Assembly (NCBI GenBank): GCA_032388755.1
Contig: CP135593.1
Location: forward strand, 2,170,001-2,234,000
Length of the DNA: 64,000 bases
DNA from: Neisseria sp. DTU_2020_1000833_1_SI_GRL_NUU_006
GTDB taxonomy: Bacteria; Pseudomonadota; Gammaproteobacteria; Burkholderiales; Neisseriaceae
Direction of reading: 5' to 3'
Positions within the stretch are counted from its first letter, which is position 1; every line of letters starts with the position of its first letter. A program made the position numbers and the translations under genes. The notes under the pieces were generated by a model, which was given only the letters and a program-made list of their open reading frames with translations, had not been told where the DNA came from and made no database searches. Below are positions 39,474 to 48,297 of the stretch, in pieces.

Positions 39474-41498
39474 ATGAACGACATGACTTTATATCTCATC
39501 ATTGCCCTCGTGCCTTTGGCAGGCTCGCTGATTGCGGGTTTGTTCGGCAATAAAATCGGACGTGCCGGCGCGCATACGGTTACGATACTCGGCGTGGCTG
39601 TGTCTGCCGTGCTGTCGGCTTATGTGCTGTGGGGCTTTATCGACGGCAGCCGCGCCAAGTTTGACGAGAATGTCTATACCTGGCTTACGATGGGCGGTTT
39701 GGATTTTTCCGTCGGCTTCTTGATCGATACGATGACGGCGATGATGATGGTCGTGGTAACGGGTGTGTCGTTGATGGTGCATATCTACACCATCGGCTAT
39801 ATGCACGATGAAAAAGTCGGCTACCAACGCTTCTTCAGCTATATTTCTTTGTTTACATTCAGCATGTTGATGCTGATTATGAGCAACAACTTCGTCCAGC
39901 TCTTCTTCGGTTGGGAAGCGGTGGGCTTGGTGTCGTATCTCTTGATCGGTTTCTATTTCAAACGTCCGAGCGCGATTTTCGCCAATCTGAAAGCCTTTTT
40001 GATCAACCGCGTCGGCGACTTCGGCTTTTTGCTCGGTATCGGTTTGGTACTTGCCTATTTCGGCGGCAGCCTGCGCTACCAGGATGTATTCGCCTATCTG
40101 CCCAACGTACAAAATGCCACCATCCAGCTTTTCCCCGGTGTGGAATGGTCGTTGATTACCGTAACCTGCCTGCTCCTGTTTGTGGGTGCGATGGGTAAAT
40201 CGGCTCAGTTCCCGCTGCATGTCTGGCTGCCCGATTCGATGGAAGGCCCGACGCCGATTTCCGCATTGATTCACGCCGCAACGATGGTTACGGCGGGGCT
40301 GTTCATGGTATCGCGCATGTCGCCGATTTACGAAATGAGCAGCACCGCGCTGTCGGTCATTATGGTTATCGGCGCGATTACCGCCCTGTTTATGGGCTTC
40401 TTGGGCGTGATTCAAAACGACATCAAGCGCGTGGTTGCGTATTCCACCCTGTCGCAACTGGGCTATATGACCGTGGCTCTGGGCGCGTCCGCCTATTCCG
40501 TGGCGATGTTCCACGTCATGACCCACGCCTTCTTTAAAGCCTTGCTGTTCTTGGCGGCGGGTAGCGCCATTATCGGTATGCACCACGACCAAGACATGCG
40601 CCACATGGGCAATCTGAAAAAATACATGCCGATTACTTGGCTGACCATGCTGATCGGTAACTTGTCGCTGATCGGTACGCCGTTCTTCTCCGGCTTCTAC
40701 TCCAAAGATTCGATTATCGAAGCGGCGAAATACAGCACCCTGCCGGGCAGCGGCTTTGCCTATTTCGCCGTCCTCGCCAGCGTGTTCGTTACCGCGTTTT
40801 ACGCGTTCCGCCAATACTTTATGGTGTTCCACGGCGAAGAAAAATGGCGCAGCCTGCCCGAACACCATTCAGACGGCCATGGCGAAGAACATCACGGCTT
40901 GGGTAAAAACGACAATCCGCACGAAAGCCCGCTGGTCGTTACCCTGCCGCTGATTCTGCTTGCCATTCCGTCCGTCATCATCGGCTACATCGCCATCGAA
41001 CCCATGCTCTATGGCGATTTCTTCAAAGACGTGATTTTCGTCAACGCCGACGCGCATCCGACCATGCACATCATGAAAGAAGAGTTCCACGGCGCATTGG
41101 CGATGGTGTCGCACAGCTTGCATTCGCCCGTCTTCTACCTCGCAATCGCAGGCGTATTGAGCGCATGGCTTTTGTACGTCAAACTGCCGCACCTGCCCGC
41201 CAAAATCGCGCAGACGTTCCGTCCGGTTTACGTTTTGTTTGAAAACAAATACTACCTCGACGCCCTGTATTTCAACGTCTTCGCCAAAGGCACGCGCGCA
41301 TTGGGCAACTTCTTTTGGAAAGTCGGCGATACCGCCATTATCGACAACGGCATCGTCAACGGCTCCGCTAAACTGGTCGGCGCGATTGCCGCTCAGGTAC
41401 GCAAAGCCCAAACCGGCTTTATCTACACCTACGCCGCCGCTATGGTGTTCGGCGTATTGGTCTTGCTCGGCATGACCTTCTGGGGCTTGTTCAGATAA
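39474..41498 (+). CDS. nuoL: NADH-quinone oxidoreductase subunit L
   Basis: The 674-residue antiporter-like subunit has about 16 membrane helices. Motifs include FFGWEAVGLVSYLLIGFYF (conserved Glu), AMGKSAQFPLHVWLPDSMEGPTP (conserved Lys and Pro), SALIHAATMVTAG and DIKRVVAYSTLSQLGYM. A long lateral helix near the C-terminus is characteristic. A hydrophilic His-rich loop EHHSDGHGEEHHGLGKN lies near residue 470, in part coded by an AG-DUS. NuoL drives proton transport at the far end of the membrane arm. It is followed by the aroQ/cupin interruption. Confidence 0.97.
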   Translation: MNDMTLYLIIALVPLAGSLIAGLFGNKIGRAGAHTVTILGVAVSAVLSAYVLWGFIDGSRAKFDENVYTWLTMGGLDFSVGFLIDTMTAMMMVVVTGVSLMVHIYTIGYMHDEKVGYQRFFSYISLFTFSMLMLIMSNNFVQLFFGWEAVGLVSYLLIGFYFKRPSAIFANLKAFLINRVGDFGFLLGIGLVLAYFGGSLRYQDVFAYLPNVQNATIQLFPGVEWSLITVTCLLLFVGAMGKSAQFPLHVWLPDSMEGPTPISALIHAATMVTAGLFMVSRMSPIYEMSSTALSVIMVIGAITALFMGFLGVIQNDIKRVVAYSTLSQLGYMTVALGASAYSVAMFHVMTHAFFKALLFLAAGSAIIGMHHDQDMRHMGNLKKYMPITWLTMLIGNLSLIGTPFFSGFYSKDSIIEAAKYSTLPGSGFAYFAVLASVFVTAFYAFRQYFMVFHGEEKWRSLPEHHSDGHGEEHHGLGKNDNPHESPLVVTLPLILLAIPSVIIGYIAIEPMLYGDFFKDVIFVNADAHPTMHIMKEEFHGALAMVSHSLHSPVFYLAIAGVLSAWLLYVKLPHLPAKIAQTFRPVYVLFENKYYLDALYFNVFAKGTRALGNFFWKVGDTAIIDNGIVNGSAKLVGAIAAQVRKAQTGFIYTYAAAMVFGVLVLLGMTFWGLFR

Positions 41499-41536
41499 AG
41501 GCGGATTTTCAGACGACCTGTTCATAATTGGTGTAG

Positions 41537-41621
41537 AGGTCGTCTGAAAAAGAAAACCATTCGAGTTGTAGGTCGGATACTTGTATCCGACATGAAAAAG
41601 AAAAATAGTACGGCATATCGG
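41537..41621 (+). repeat. left copy of a ~85 bp direct repeat flanking aroQ and cupin
   Basis: The copy runs AGGTCGTCTGAAAAAGAAAA, CCATTCGAGTTGTAGGTCGG, ATACTTGTATCCGAC and then ATGAAAAAGAAAAATAGTAC. It is nearly identical to 42541-42625 and in the same orientation. It includes a DUS and a family B left arm. Confidence 0.8.
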
Positions 41622-41690
41622 GATTGCTCAGGTAAAGATGAGATTTTCAGACGACGTTTAGGTCGTCTGAAAAAGGAAACATGAGAAACA

Positions 41691-41996
41691 ATGGTTGAAG
41701 ACAAATTACCGCAAACCCTAAACGAAGTCCGTGAAGCCATCGACGGTTTGGACAAGGAATTAATAGAATTACTCGCCCGCCGGCAGAAGCTGGTACGGCA
41801 GGCAGGCCGTCTGAAACCTAAAAACGATGTGCAGGCGGTTTCCGCGCCCGAACGGGTGGTGCAAGTGATTGCCTCGCGCCGTGCCTATGCCGAAAAGGCC
41901 GGTTTGTCGCCCGAAGTAGCCGAAACAGTTTGGCGCAGCATGATTGATGCGTTCATTAAACTGGAGATGGAAACCAACCGTGCCGACGGGGCGTAG
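41691..41996 (+). CDS. Chorismate mutase, AroQ class (monofunctional)
   Basis: The 101-residue all-helical protein has the AroQ signature: NEVREAIDGLDKELIELLARRQKLV (catalytic Arg and RR), ERVVQVIASRRAYAEKAGL and ETVWRSMIDAFIKLEM. It converts chorismate to prephenate on the way to Phe and Tyr. Some AroQ-like proteins are instead isochorismate-pyruvate lyases; context does not decide. It stands inside the nuo locus, where it has no metabolic link, together with a cupin gene. Part of its coding is an AG-DUS (GRLKPK). A DUS and AAGGAAAC stand before the ATG. Signal peptide absent, so it is cytoplasmic. Confidence 0.8.
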   Translation: MVEDKLPQTLNEVREAIDGLDKELIELLARRQKLVRQAGRLKPKNDVQAVSAPERVVQVIASRRAYAEKAGLSPEVAETVWRSMIDAFIKLEMETNRADGA

Positions 41997-42051
41997 TCAA
42001 CATTTCGGTCATAATTGATTTACTTGGATAGATATGGAATTTGCCGACCGC

Positions 42052-42160
42052 CGTCATTCCCGCGCAGGCGGGAATCCAGACCTATCGGCGCATAAACCTG
42101 TCAAGGAAAAAGGTTTCCTAAAATCTACGTTCTGGATTCCCGCCTGCGCGGGAATGACGG
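42052..42160. repeat. dRS3-flanked mosaic between aroQ and cupin
   Basis: CGTCATTCCCGCGCAGGCGG and GCCTGCGCGGGAATGACG bracket the core CCAGACCTATCGGCGC ... TTTCCTAAAATCTACGTTC. The related core occurs at 45893-46021. Confidence 0.7.
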
Positions 42161-42220
42161 GATTTAATAAACAGTTGTATCGACAGGTTTATCTAGATAC
42201 AGAATCAAAGAGGCGCGAAA

Positions 42221-42541
42221 ATGCCCGACACACAAACCATCCGCTCCGCCGAATTTACCGCTTCCCGCGCATGGGACGCACTCGACATCGCCAATATGAA
42301 CGGCACCACCGTGCGCCTGCACTGGACGGACCAGCCCTACAAATGGCACGTCAACGACGGAGAGGAAGTGTTTGCCGTGATGGACGGCGAAGTCGATATG
42401 CACTACCGGGAAAACGGTGAAGAACACATCGTTCGGTTGAAAAGCGGCGACATCTTCTACGCAGGAATCGGCACGGAACACGTCGCCCATCCGTGCGGCG
42501 AAGCGCGGATTTTGGTGATTGAGAAAGAAGGCAGTGTTTGA
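42221..42541 (+). CDS. Small cupin-domain protein
   Basis: The 106-residue protein is a single cupin barrel. Likely metal ligands are in KWHVNDGEEVFAVMDGEVDMHY (His, Glu) and GIGTEHVAHP (His). Motif 1 GxxHxxxxxE and motif 2 GxxxxxxHxxxH are only loosely kept. Function cannot be assigned from sequence; many similar stand-alone cupins are of unknown role. It is the second gene of the cassette between nuoL and nuoM. The stop TGA is the first part of TGAGGTCGTCTGAA, so gene end and DUS overlap. Confidence 0.75.
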   Translation: MPDTQTIRSAEFTASRAWDALDIANMNGTTVRLHWTDQPYKWHVNDGEEVFAVMDGEVDMHYRENGEEHIVRLKSGDIFYAGIGTEHVAHPCGEARILVIEKEGSV

Positions 42542-42646
42542 GGTCGTCTGAAAAAGAAAACCATTCAAGTTGTAGGTCGGATACTTGTATCCGATATGAA
42601 AAAGAAAATAGTACAGCGTGTCGGATTCGAGAGTCCGACCTACGGC
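42541..42646 (+). repeat. right direct-repeat copy plus family B element
   Basis: 42541-42625 duplicates 41537-41621. Here the family B right arm GTCGGATTCGAGAGTCCGAC followed by CTAC is retained (to 42646), so this copy looks like the more complete one. Confidence 0.75.
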
Positions 42647-42781
42647 TGGAAGATTCGGCAGAATTAGCTTGAGACAAATAGCAGAAGCCTGAACAAACCT
42701 TTTTCAGACGACCTCCTGAAACGTCGTCTGAAAAACCAAACCACACAACTATATTTTTATTTTAACCACAGGTTAACCACT

Positions 42782-44278
42782 ATGTTTTCCAACTACCTAC
42801 TCAGCTTGGCAATATGGATACCCATCGCTGCGGGCGTGCTGGTTTTGGCGACGGGGCCGGACAGCCGTGCGCCACTTGCCCGCGTGCTCGCTTTAATCGG
42901 TGCGCTTGCCGGTTTCTTGGTAACGCTGCCCTTGTTTACGGGTTTCGACCGTTTGAGCGGCGGCTATCAGTTTACCGAGTTCCACGAGTGGATTCCGCTT
43001 TTGCGAATCAACTACTCGCTGGGGGTGGACGGTATTTCGGTGCTGTTTGTCATTCTGAACGCGTTTATCACGCTGATGGTGGTGCTGGCGGGTTGGGAAG
43101 TGATTCAGAAACGTCCGGCGCAGTATATGGCGGCGTTTTTAATCATGTCGGGTCTGATTAACGGCGCGTTTTCAGCGCGGGATGCCCTGCTGTTTTATGT
43201 GTTCTTCGAGGGTATGCTGATTCCGCTGTACCTGATTATCGGTGTATGGGGCGGTCCGCGCCGCGTGTATGCGTCGGTGAAGCTGTTTCTCTATACGCTG
43301 ATGGGTTCGTTGCTGATGCTGGTGGCGATTGTGTATCTGTCTTACCAAGTGGGCGGCTTTGCGATTGAGGATTTCCAAAACATCAAACAGATTCCGCTGG
43401 GCGTGCAACAGCTTTTGTTTGTGGCGTTCTTCCTGTCGTTTGCGGTGAAAGTGCCGATGTTCCCCGTGCACACTTGGCTGCCGGATGCCCACGTTGAGGC
43501 GCCGACGGGCGGTTCGATGGTGTTGGCGGCGATTACGCTGAAATTGGGCGCATACGGCTTTTTGCGCTTCATCCTGCCGATTCTGCCCGATGCGTCGCGC
43601 TATTTCGCGCCGGTCATCATCGTTTTGAGCCTGATTGCGGTGGTGTATATCGGTATGGTTGCGCTGGTGCAGACCGATATGAAAAAACTGGTGGCGTATT
43701 CGTCCATCAGCCATATGGGTTTCGTTACCTTGGGAATGTTCTTGTTCATTAACGGCCAGTTGAACGACTGGGCGTTGAAAGGCGCGGTTATCCAGATGAT
43801 TTCGCACGGTTTCGTGTCGGCGGCGATGTTTATGTGCATCGGCGTGATGTACGACCGCCTGCACACGCGCAATATTGCCGATTACGGCGGCGTGGTGAAC
43901 GTGATGCCCAAGTTTGCGGCGTTTATGATGCTGTTTGCGATGGCAAACGCGGGTCTGCCGGCGACTTCGGGCTTCGTGGGCGAGTTTATGGTGATTATGG
44001 GCGCGGTCAAAGTGAATTTCTGGGTAGGCGCGCTGGCGGCGCTGACGCTGATTTACGGCGCGTCTTACACGCTGTGGATGTATAAACGCGTGATTTTCGG
44101 CGCGGTCGGCAATCCGCACGTTGCCGATATGAAAGACATCAACTGCCGCGAATTTGCGATTCTGGCGATTTTGGCGGTTGCGGTATTGGGTATGGGCCTG
44201 TATCCGCAGGCGTTTATCGAAGTGGTGCATCAGGCGGCAAACGATTTGATTGCCCATGTGGCGCAAAGCAAGATTTGA
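42782..44278 (+). CDS. nuoM: NADH-quinone oxidoreductase subunit M
   Basis: The 498-residue antiporter-like subunit carries YVFFEGMLIPLYLIIGVWGG (conserved Glu), VKVPMFPVHTWLPDAHVEAPT (conserved Lys and Pro) and TDMKKLVAYSSISHMGFV. It forms the second proton channel, next to NuoL. It starts at ATG 42782 with AACCACAGGTTAACC upstream, 240 bp after the cupin gene, so a separate promoter or long read-through is needed. nuoN follows after 9 bp. Confidence 0.97.
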   Translation: MFSNYLLSLAIWIPIAAGVLVLATGPDSRAPLARVLALIGALAGFLVTLPLFTGFDRLSGGYQFTEFHEWIPLLRINYSLGVDGISVLFVILNAFITLMVVLAGWEVIQKRPAQYMAAFLIMSGLINGAFSARDALLFYVFFEGMLIPLYLIIGVWGGPRRVYASVKLFLYTLMGSLLMLVAIVYLSYQVGGFAIEDFQNIKQIPLGVQQLLFVAFFLSFAVKVPMFPVHTWLPDAHVEAPTGGSMVLAAITLKLGAYGFLRFILPILPDASRYFAPVIIVLSLIAVVYIGMVALVQTDMKKLVAYSSISHMGFVTLGMFLFINGQLNDWALKGAVIQMISHGFVSAAMFMCIGVMYDRLHTRNIADYGGVVNVMPKFAAFMMLFAMANAGLPATSGFVGEFMVIMGAVKVNFWVGALAALTLIYGASYTLWMYKRVIFGAVGNPHVADMKDINCREFAILAILAVAVLGMGLYPQAFIEVVHQAANDLIAHVAQSKI

Positions 44279-44287
44279 GGTGTGCGA

Positions 44288-45763
44288 ATGAACTTGATTG
44301 ATTTGAACTTAATGCCTGCCATGCCCGAAATCGTGCTGTTTGCGCTGCTGTTGGTGGTGTTGCTGGCGGACTTGTGGATTAGCGATAAAAACCGCTATCT
44401 GACCCATCTGATGAGCTTGGGTGCTGTCCTTGTTGTGGCGGTTACGCAGCTGGCAGTGTGGGAGCAGGGCAGTGTGTTGGCGTTTCACGGAATGTATATT
44501 GCCGACGGTATGTCGCGCCTGTCCAAGCTGGTGCTGTACGGATTGACCTTCGGGCTGTTTATTTACAGCAAGCCCTACAATCAGGCACGCGGTATTTTTA
44601 AAGGCGAGTTTTATACTTTGTCGCTGTTCGCCCTGTTAGGCATGAGCGTGATGGTGAGCGCGGCGCATTTCCTGACCGCCTACATCGGTTTGGAACTTTT
44701 GTCGTTGTCGCTTTACGCCATGATTGCGCTGCGTCGCGATTCCGGCCGCTCCGCCGAAGCCGCTCTTAAATATTTCGTCTTAGGTGCGCTGGCTTCCGGC
44801 CTGCTGCTCTACGGCATTTCGATGGTGTACGGCGCGACGCATTCGCTCGACTTCGCTACTGTTTTGGCATCGTCTTACAGCGAAATTGCCAACGAGTGGC
44901 TGTTGAAACTGGGGTTGGTGTTTATCGTCGTGGCGGTGGCGTTCAAACTGGGCGCGGTGCCGTTTCATATGTGGGTGCCCGACGTGTACCACGGCGCGCC
45001 GACATCCGTTGCCGCGTTTGTCGGTACGGCGCCGAAAATCGCCGCCGTCGTCTTTGCCTTCCGCATTTTGGTTACCGGTTTGGGAACGGTGCATCACGAC
45101 TGGTCGCAGATGTTCGCCGTGTTGGCGGTGGCATCGCTTTTGATCGGTAACCTTGCCGCCATCATGCAGGCAAACATCAAACGTATGCTCGCCTATTCCA
45201 CCATATCGCATATGGGCTTCATCCTGCTGGCGTTTATGGCGGGGGCGGTCGGTTTCGCGGCGGGTTTGTATTACGCCATTACTTACGCGCTGATGGCGGC
45301 GGTCGGTTTCGGCATATTGATGGTATTGTCCACCGACAATATCGAGTGTGAAGAAATCAAAGATTTGGCAGGTCTGAACCAACGTCATGCTTGGTTTGCC
45401 TTCCTGATGCTGTTGGCGATGTTCTCGATGGCGGGTATTCCGCCGCTGATGGGCTTTTACGCCAAATTCGGCGTGATTAAGGCTTTGTTGAGCGCATCGA
45501 CCGCCCAAAACGCCGCCATGGCGGGCAGCACATACATCGTACTTGCCGTGTTCGCCGTGATGATGTCGTTAATCGGCGCGTTCTACTACCTGCGCGTAGT
45601 CAAAGTCATGTATTTTGACGAAGCCACCCATGACCAACCCGTCGGCAGCAATTACGCCGCCAAATTCTTCCTAAGCGTCAACGCGTTCTTGCTGATTTTG
45701 TGGGGCATCATGCCGCAAACGGTGATTGACTGGTGCGCCAGGGCTTTGGAAAACACCTTGTAA
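44288..45763 (+). CDS. nuoN: NADH-quinone oxidoreductase subunit N
   Basis: The 491-residue antiporter-like subunit carries YIGLELLSLSLYAMIALRR (conserved Glu), FKLGAVPFHMWVPDVYHGAPT and NIKRMLAYSTISHMGFIL. I start at ATG 44288: GAGG stands seven bases upstream, overlapping the nuoM stop; the GTG at 44282 is the alternative. It is the last nuo subunit and is followed by a strong terminator. Confidence 0.97.
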   Translation: MNLIDLNLMPAMPEIVLFALLLVVLLADLWISDKNRYLTHLMSLGAVLVVAVTQLAVWEQGSVLAFHGMYIADGMSRLSKLVLYGLTFGLFIYSKPYNQARGIFKGEFYTLSLFALLGMSVMVSAAHFLTAYIGLELLSLSLYAMIALRRDSGRSAEAALKYFVLGALASGLLLYGISMVYGATHSLDFATVLASSYSEIANEWLLKLGLVFIVVAVAFKLGAVPFHMWVPDVYHGAPTSVAAFVGTAPKIAAVVFAFRILVTGLGTVHHDWSQMFAVLAVASLLIGNLAAIMQANIKRMLAYSTISHMGFILLAFMAGAVGFAAGLYYAITYALMAAVGFGILMVLSTDNIECEEIKDLAGLNQRHAWFAFLMLLAMFSMAGIPPLMGFYAKFGVIKALLSASTAQNAAMAGSTYIVLAVFAVMMSLIGAFYYLRVVKVMYFDEATHDQPVGSNYAAKFFLSVNAFLLILWGIMPQTVIDWCARALENTL

Positions 45764-45775
45764 AGCGATGAACCG

Positions 45776-45807
45776 AAACGGCAGCCGTGTCAGAGGCTGC
45801 CGTTTTT
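45776..45807 (+). terminator. Rho-independent terminator of the nuo locus
   Basis: AAACGGCAGCC (45776-45786) pairs with GGCTGCCGTTT (45795-45805) around an 8 nt loop, with a T-run at the end. It is one of the few strong terminators here not built from DUS. Confidence 0.92.
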
Positions 45808-45892
45808 GTTAAGATACGCAGCCCAAGATTGTTTTTTCAGACGACCTTTTGCTTGTTCAATACTTGGGTTTTCAATAAGGTAACCGAGCGCC

Positions 45893-46021
45893 TTCATTCC
45901 CGCGCAGGCGGGAATCCAGACCTGTCCATCCGAAAACCTATAGGGTAGAAAGTTTCCTAAATTCTACGTTCTAGATTCCTGCTGTAGCCTGCCCCCGCAC
46001 AGGTGGGGACGGGAATGACGG
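45893..46021. repeat. degenerate dRS3-flanked mosaic
   Basis: The left dRS3 ATTCCCGCGCAGGCGGGAAT is intact. The right end (CCGCACAGGTGGGGACGGGA) is altered and longer. The gap 45808-46090 contains nothing else besides DUS copies. Confidence 0.6.
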
Positions 46022-46090
46022 GGTTTAATAAACAGCTTTATCAGAATTTACCTTAAAAAGGTCGTCTGAAAACAGGAAGACACATACATC

Positions 46091-46390
46091 ATGACCGCAT
46101 CCATGTACATCCTTTTGGTATTGGCGCTCATCTTCGCCAACGCCCCCTTCGTTACCACCAAATTTTTCGGCGTGTTTCCGCTCAAGCGCAAACATATCGG
46201 GCATCACCTCATCGAATTGGCGGCAGGCTTCATCCTGACCGCCGTCCTCGCCTATATCCTCGAATCCCGCGCCGGCGCGGTACACCAACAAGACTGGGAG
46301 TTTTACGCTACTGTAATCTGCCTCTACCTGATATTCGCCTTCCCCTGTTTCGTATGGCGTTATTTCTGGCACGCACGCAACCGCGAATGA
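46091..46390 (+). CDS. DUF2818 membrane protein
   Basis: The 99-residue protein has three membrane helices (MYILLVLALIFANAPFV, LAAGFILTAVLAYILE and YATVICLYLIFAFPCFVW). It is of the DUF2818 family, which occurs directly downstream of nuoN in many betaproteobacteria. The loop FFGVFPLKRKHIGHHLIELA is the conserved part. Function is unknown; the location suggests a link with complex I. Here it is behind the nuo terminator and a dRS3 mosaic, so it is probably expressed separately. Confidence 0.85.
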   Translation: MTASMYILLVLALIFANAPFVTTKFFGVFPLKRKHIGHHLIELAAGFILTAVLAYILESRAGAVHQQDWEFYATVICLYLIFAFPCFVWRYFWHARNRE

Positions 46391-46462
46391 CGGTTTGTCG
46401 TTTTAACTCCGTTGAAACTGCGCTTTCAGACGGCCTGTCGGGAATTGCGGCAACTTCATATT

Positions 46463-46571
46463 CCGTCATTCCCGTGAAAACGGGAATCCAGGCCTTTGAA
46501 GTTTCAGTATCCTTTCAAATATTGCTGTAGCCCGCAGATTTCCTGGATTCCAGCCTGCGCGGGAATGACGG
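46463..46571. repeat. dRS3-flanked mosaic
   Basis: CCGTCATTCCCGTGAAAACG and GCGCGGGAATGACGG are at the two ends, with a core of about 70 bp. The gap 46391-46786 otherwise holds DUS copies (46428, 46603, 46686) and no gene. Confidence 0.6.
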
Positions 46572-46786
46572 CTTATGGTTTTAACTTCGTTGAAGCTGCG
46601 CTTTCAGACGACCCCCATGAACTTTTTACCCTTTTTGCAATCCATACATCCATACCTTGCGGCGGTTGGCTGGCGATTCCGGCCAAGGTCGTCTGAAAAA
46701 CAAAATACACGGTATTTGCTAAATCCGAACACGCACAAACCATTGCCGGCCGAACCTATCCGCTTCCCCGAATGAAAGGAACCTTT

Positions 46787-48217
46787 ATGGACCGTCCCGG
46801 ACAATACAACGCCGAAGCCCCGATTTCCAAAGCCACCTTCAATCCCGCGCTGATGATGCTGGCCATCGCCCTGATTGCCGCCGTGCTGACCTATATCCTG
46901 CCTTCGGGCGAGTATCAGCGCAACGGCAAAATGGTCGTTCCCGGCACGTACCGCGTGTTGGAAAAAGAGGTTTCCGCCCACGGCATCCTGACCTCGGGCG
47001 GTGAGAAGGCGCAGGCGGCGTTGGAAGCGGCGGACAAAGCCGCGCCGGTCGGCCTGTTCGATTTTTTCACCGCCGTCCCCGAGGGCATCGCCAAGCAGGC
47101 GGCGTTGGTGATTATGGTGTTGTTTGTCGGCGGCATGTTCGGCATTTTGAACAAAAGCGGCGCGGTGCAGGCGGGTTTGGAGCGGGTGCTGGCACTGACG
47201 CGCAACAATATCTATATCCTGGTGCCCGTGCTGATGCTGATTTTTTCGGTGGGAACCACGTTTCTCGGTTTCTCCAAAGAGTATCTGCTGATGATTCCGA
47301 TTATGGTCGCGCTGGCCAACCGCATGGGGCTGCCCAACATCATCGGCCTGTCGGTGGTCGCGCTGGGGAACATGGTCGGGCATATGGCTTCGATTACCAA
47401 CCCCTATATCCTCACCATCGCCCAACCCATGCTGGGCGTGCCGCTGTTTAGCGGTATGTGGCTGCGCGTCGTTACCTACGTCGTCATGCTGTCGGTGGCG
47501 ACGCTGTTTGTTTTTTGGCGCATCCGCCGCAACGGCATGGTTTGCGCGGCGCAAAGCGTTGACGCGGCAGGCCGCCTGAGTACGCGCCAAGTGCTGATGC
47601 TGCTGACGCTGGCGGTCGGTGTCGGTTTCCTGATTTACGCCTCGCACAGCCTGCACTGGAAAGCGGTGCAGCTTTCCGGCTATTACCTCTTCCTTGCCTT
47701 GGTTATCGGCGCAATCAGCGGGCTGGGTGCCAACACCGCCGCCGACGCTTTCGTCTCCGGCGTGCGCAAAATGGTCATCGCCGCGTTGCTTATCGGGCTG
47801 GCGACCGCCGTCGAGCTGATACTGGCAAAAGGCAAAATACTGGATACCGTCATCTATTATCTGGTCGAAGCACTCGGCACCCACGGCCCCTACGTTTCCG
47901 CCTACGGCATCTTCGGTTCGGAAGTCCTGCTGGACATCGTCATCCCCTCGGCGGTCGGCAAAGTCGCCGTCAGTATGCCGATACTCGGCCCCTTGGGCGA
48001 ACTGTCGGGCTTGCAGCCGCAGACGACGATTTTCGCCTTCCTGATGGGCAACGGCCTGAGCAATATGTTCGTCCCGACTTCCGCCGCGCTGCTGATTTTC
48101 CTCTCCGCCGCCGAAGTAACGTGGACGCAGTGGGTCAGATTCGTCTGGCCGCTGATTGCCGTGTTTACAGGGCTGATTCTCGCCATGCTCACATGGGCAG
48201 TGTATATCGCGTATTGA
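46787..48217 (+). CDS. YfcC-type transporter (C4-dicarboxylate carrier-like)
   Basis: The 476-residue inner-membrane protein has about 12 hydrophobic segments. It resembles the YfcC/arginine-ornithine-antiporter-like group of the ion transporter clan. The N-terminus has LTYILPSGEYQRNGKMVVPG, the family's first-loop motif. Later parts are FVGGMFGILNKSGAVQAGL, GFSKEYLLMIPIMV and PTSAALLIFLSA. The substrate cannot be read; amino acids or dicarboxylates are possible. I start at ATG 46787, as AAGGA stands six bases before it; an in-frame ATG at 46772 contains that ribosome site. It is monocistronic. Confidence 0.78.
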   Translation: MDRPGQYNAEAPISKATFNPALMMLAIALIAAVLTYILPSGEYQRNGKMVVPGTYRVLEKEVSAHGILTSGGEKAQAALEAADKAAPVGLFDFFTAVPEGIAKQAALVIMVLFVGGMFGILNKSGAVQAGLERVLALTRNNIYILVPVLMLIFSVGTTFLGFSKEYLLMIPIMVALANRMGLPNIIGLSVVALGNMVGHMASITNPYILTIAQPMLGVPLFSGMWLRVVTYVVMLSVATLFVFWRIRRNGMVCAAQSVDAAGRLSTRQVLMLLTLAVGVGFLIYASHSLHWKAVQLSGYYLFLALVIGAISGLGANTAADAFVSGVRKMVIAALLIGLATAVELILAKGKILDTVIYYLVEALGTHGPYVSAYGIFGSEVLLDIVIPSAVGKVAVSMPILGPLGELSGLQPQTTIFAFLMGNGLSNMFVPTSAALLIFLSAAEVTWTQWVRFVWPLIAVFTGLILAMLTWAVYIAY

Positions 48218-48229
48218 CAGCCGTATAAT

Positions 48230-48266
48230 AAAGGTCGTCTGAAACCCGTTTTCAGACGGCCTTTTT
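48230..48266 (+). terminator. mixed-dialect inverted DUS terminator
   Basis: AAAGGTCGTCTGAAACC pairs with GTTTTCAGACGGCCTTTTT. The right arm is of the AG-DUS type. It lies 13 bp after the YfcC-type gene and before proB. Confidence 0.75.
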
Positions 48267-48297
48267 ATCCACTGAACGCCCCCTTTCGAGGACAACC

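Noticed and set aside
39489..40868. 459-codon minus-strand frame inside nuoL
   Set aside because: Its composition is His/Gln/Arg-rich and it mirrors the transmembrane codons of nuoL. It is a shadow frame.
46604..48295. 563-codon minus-strand frame across the YfcC-type gene
   Set aside because: It covers a full-length transporter gene on the other strand and has low-complexity QHH/RGG composition typical of shadow frames.
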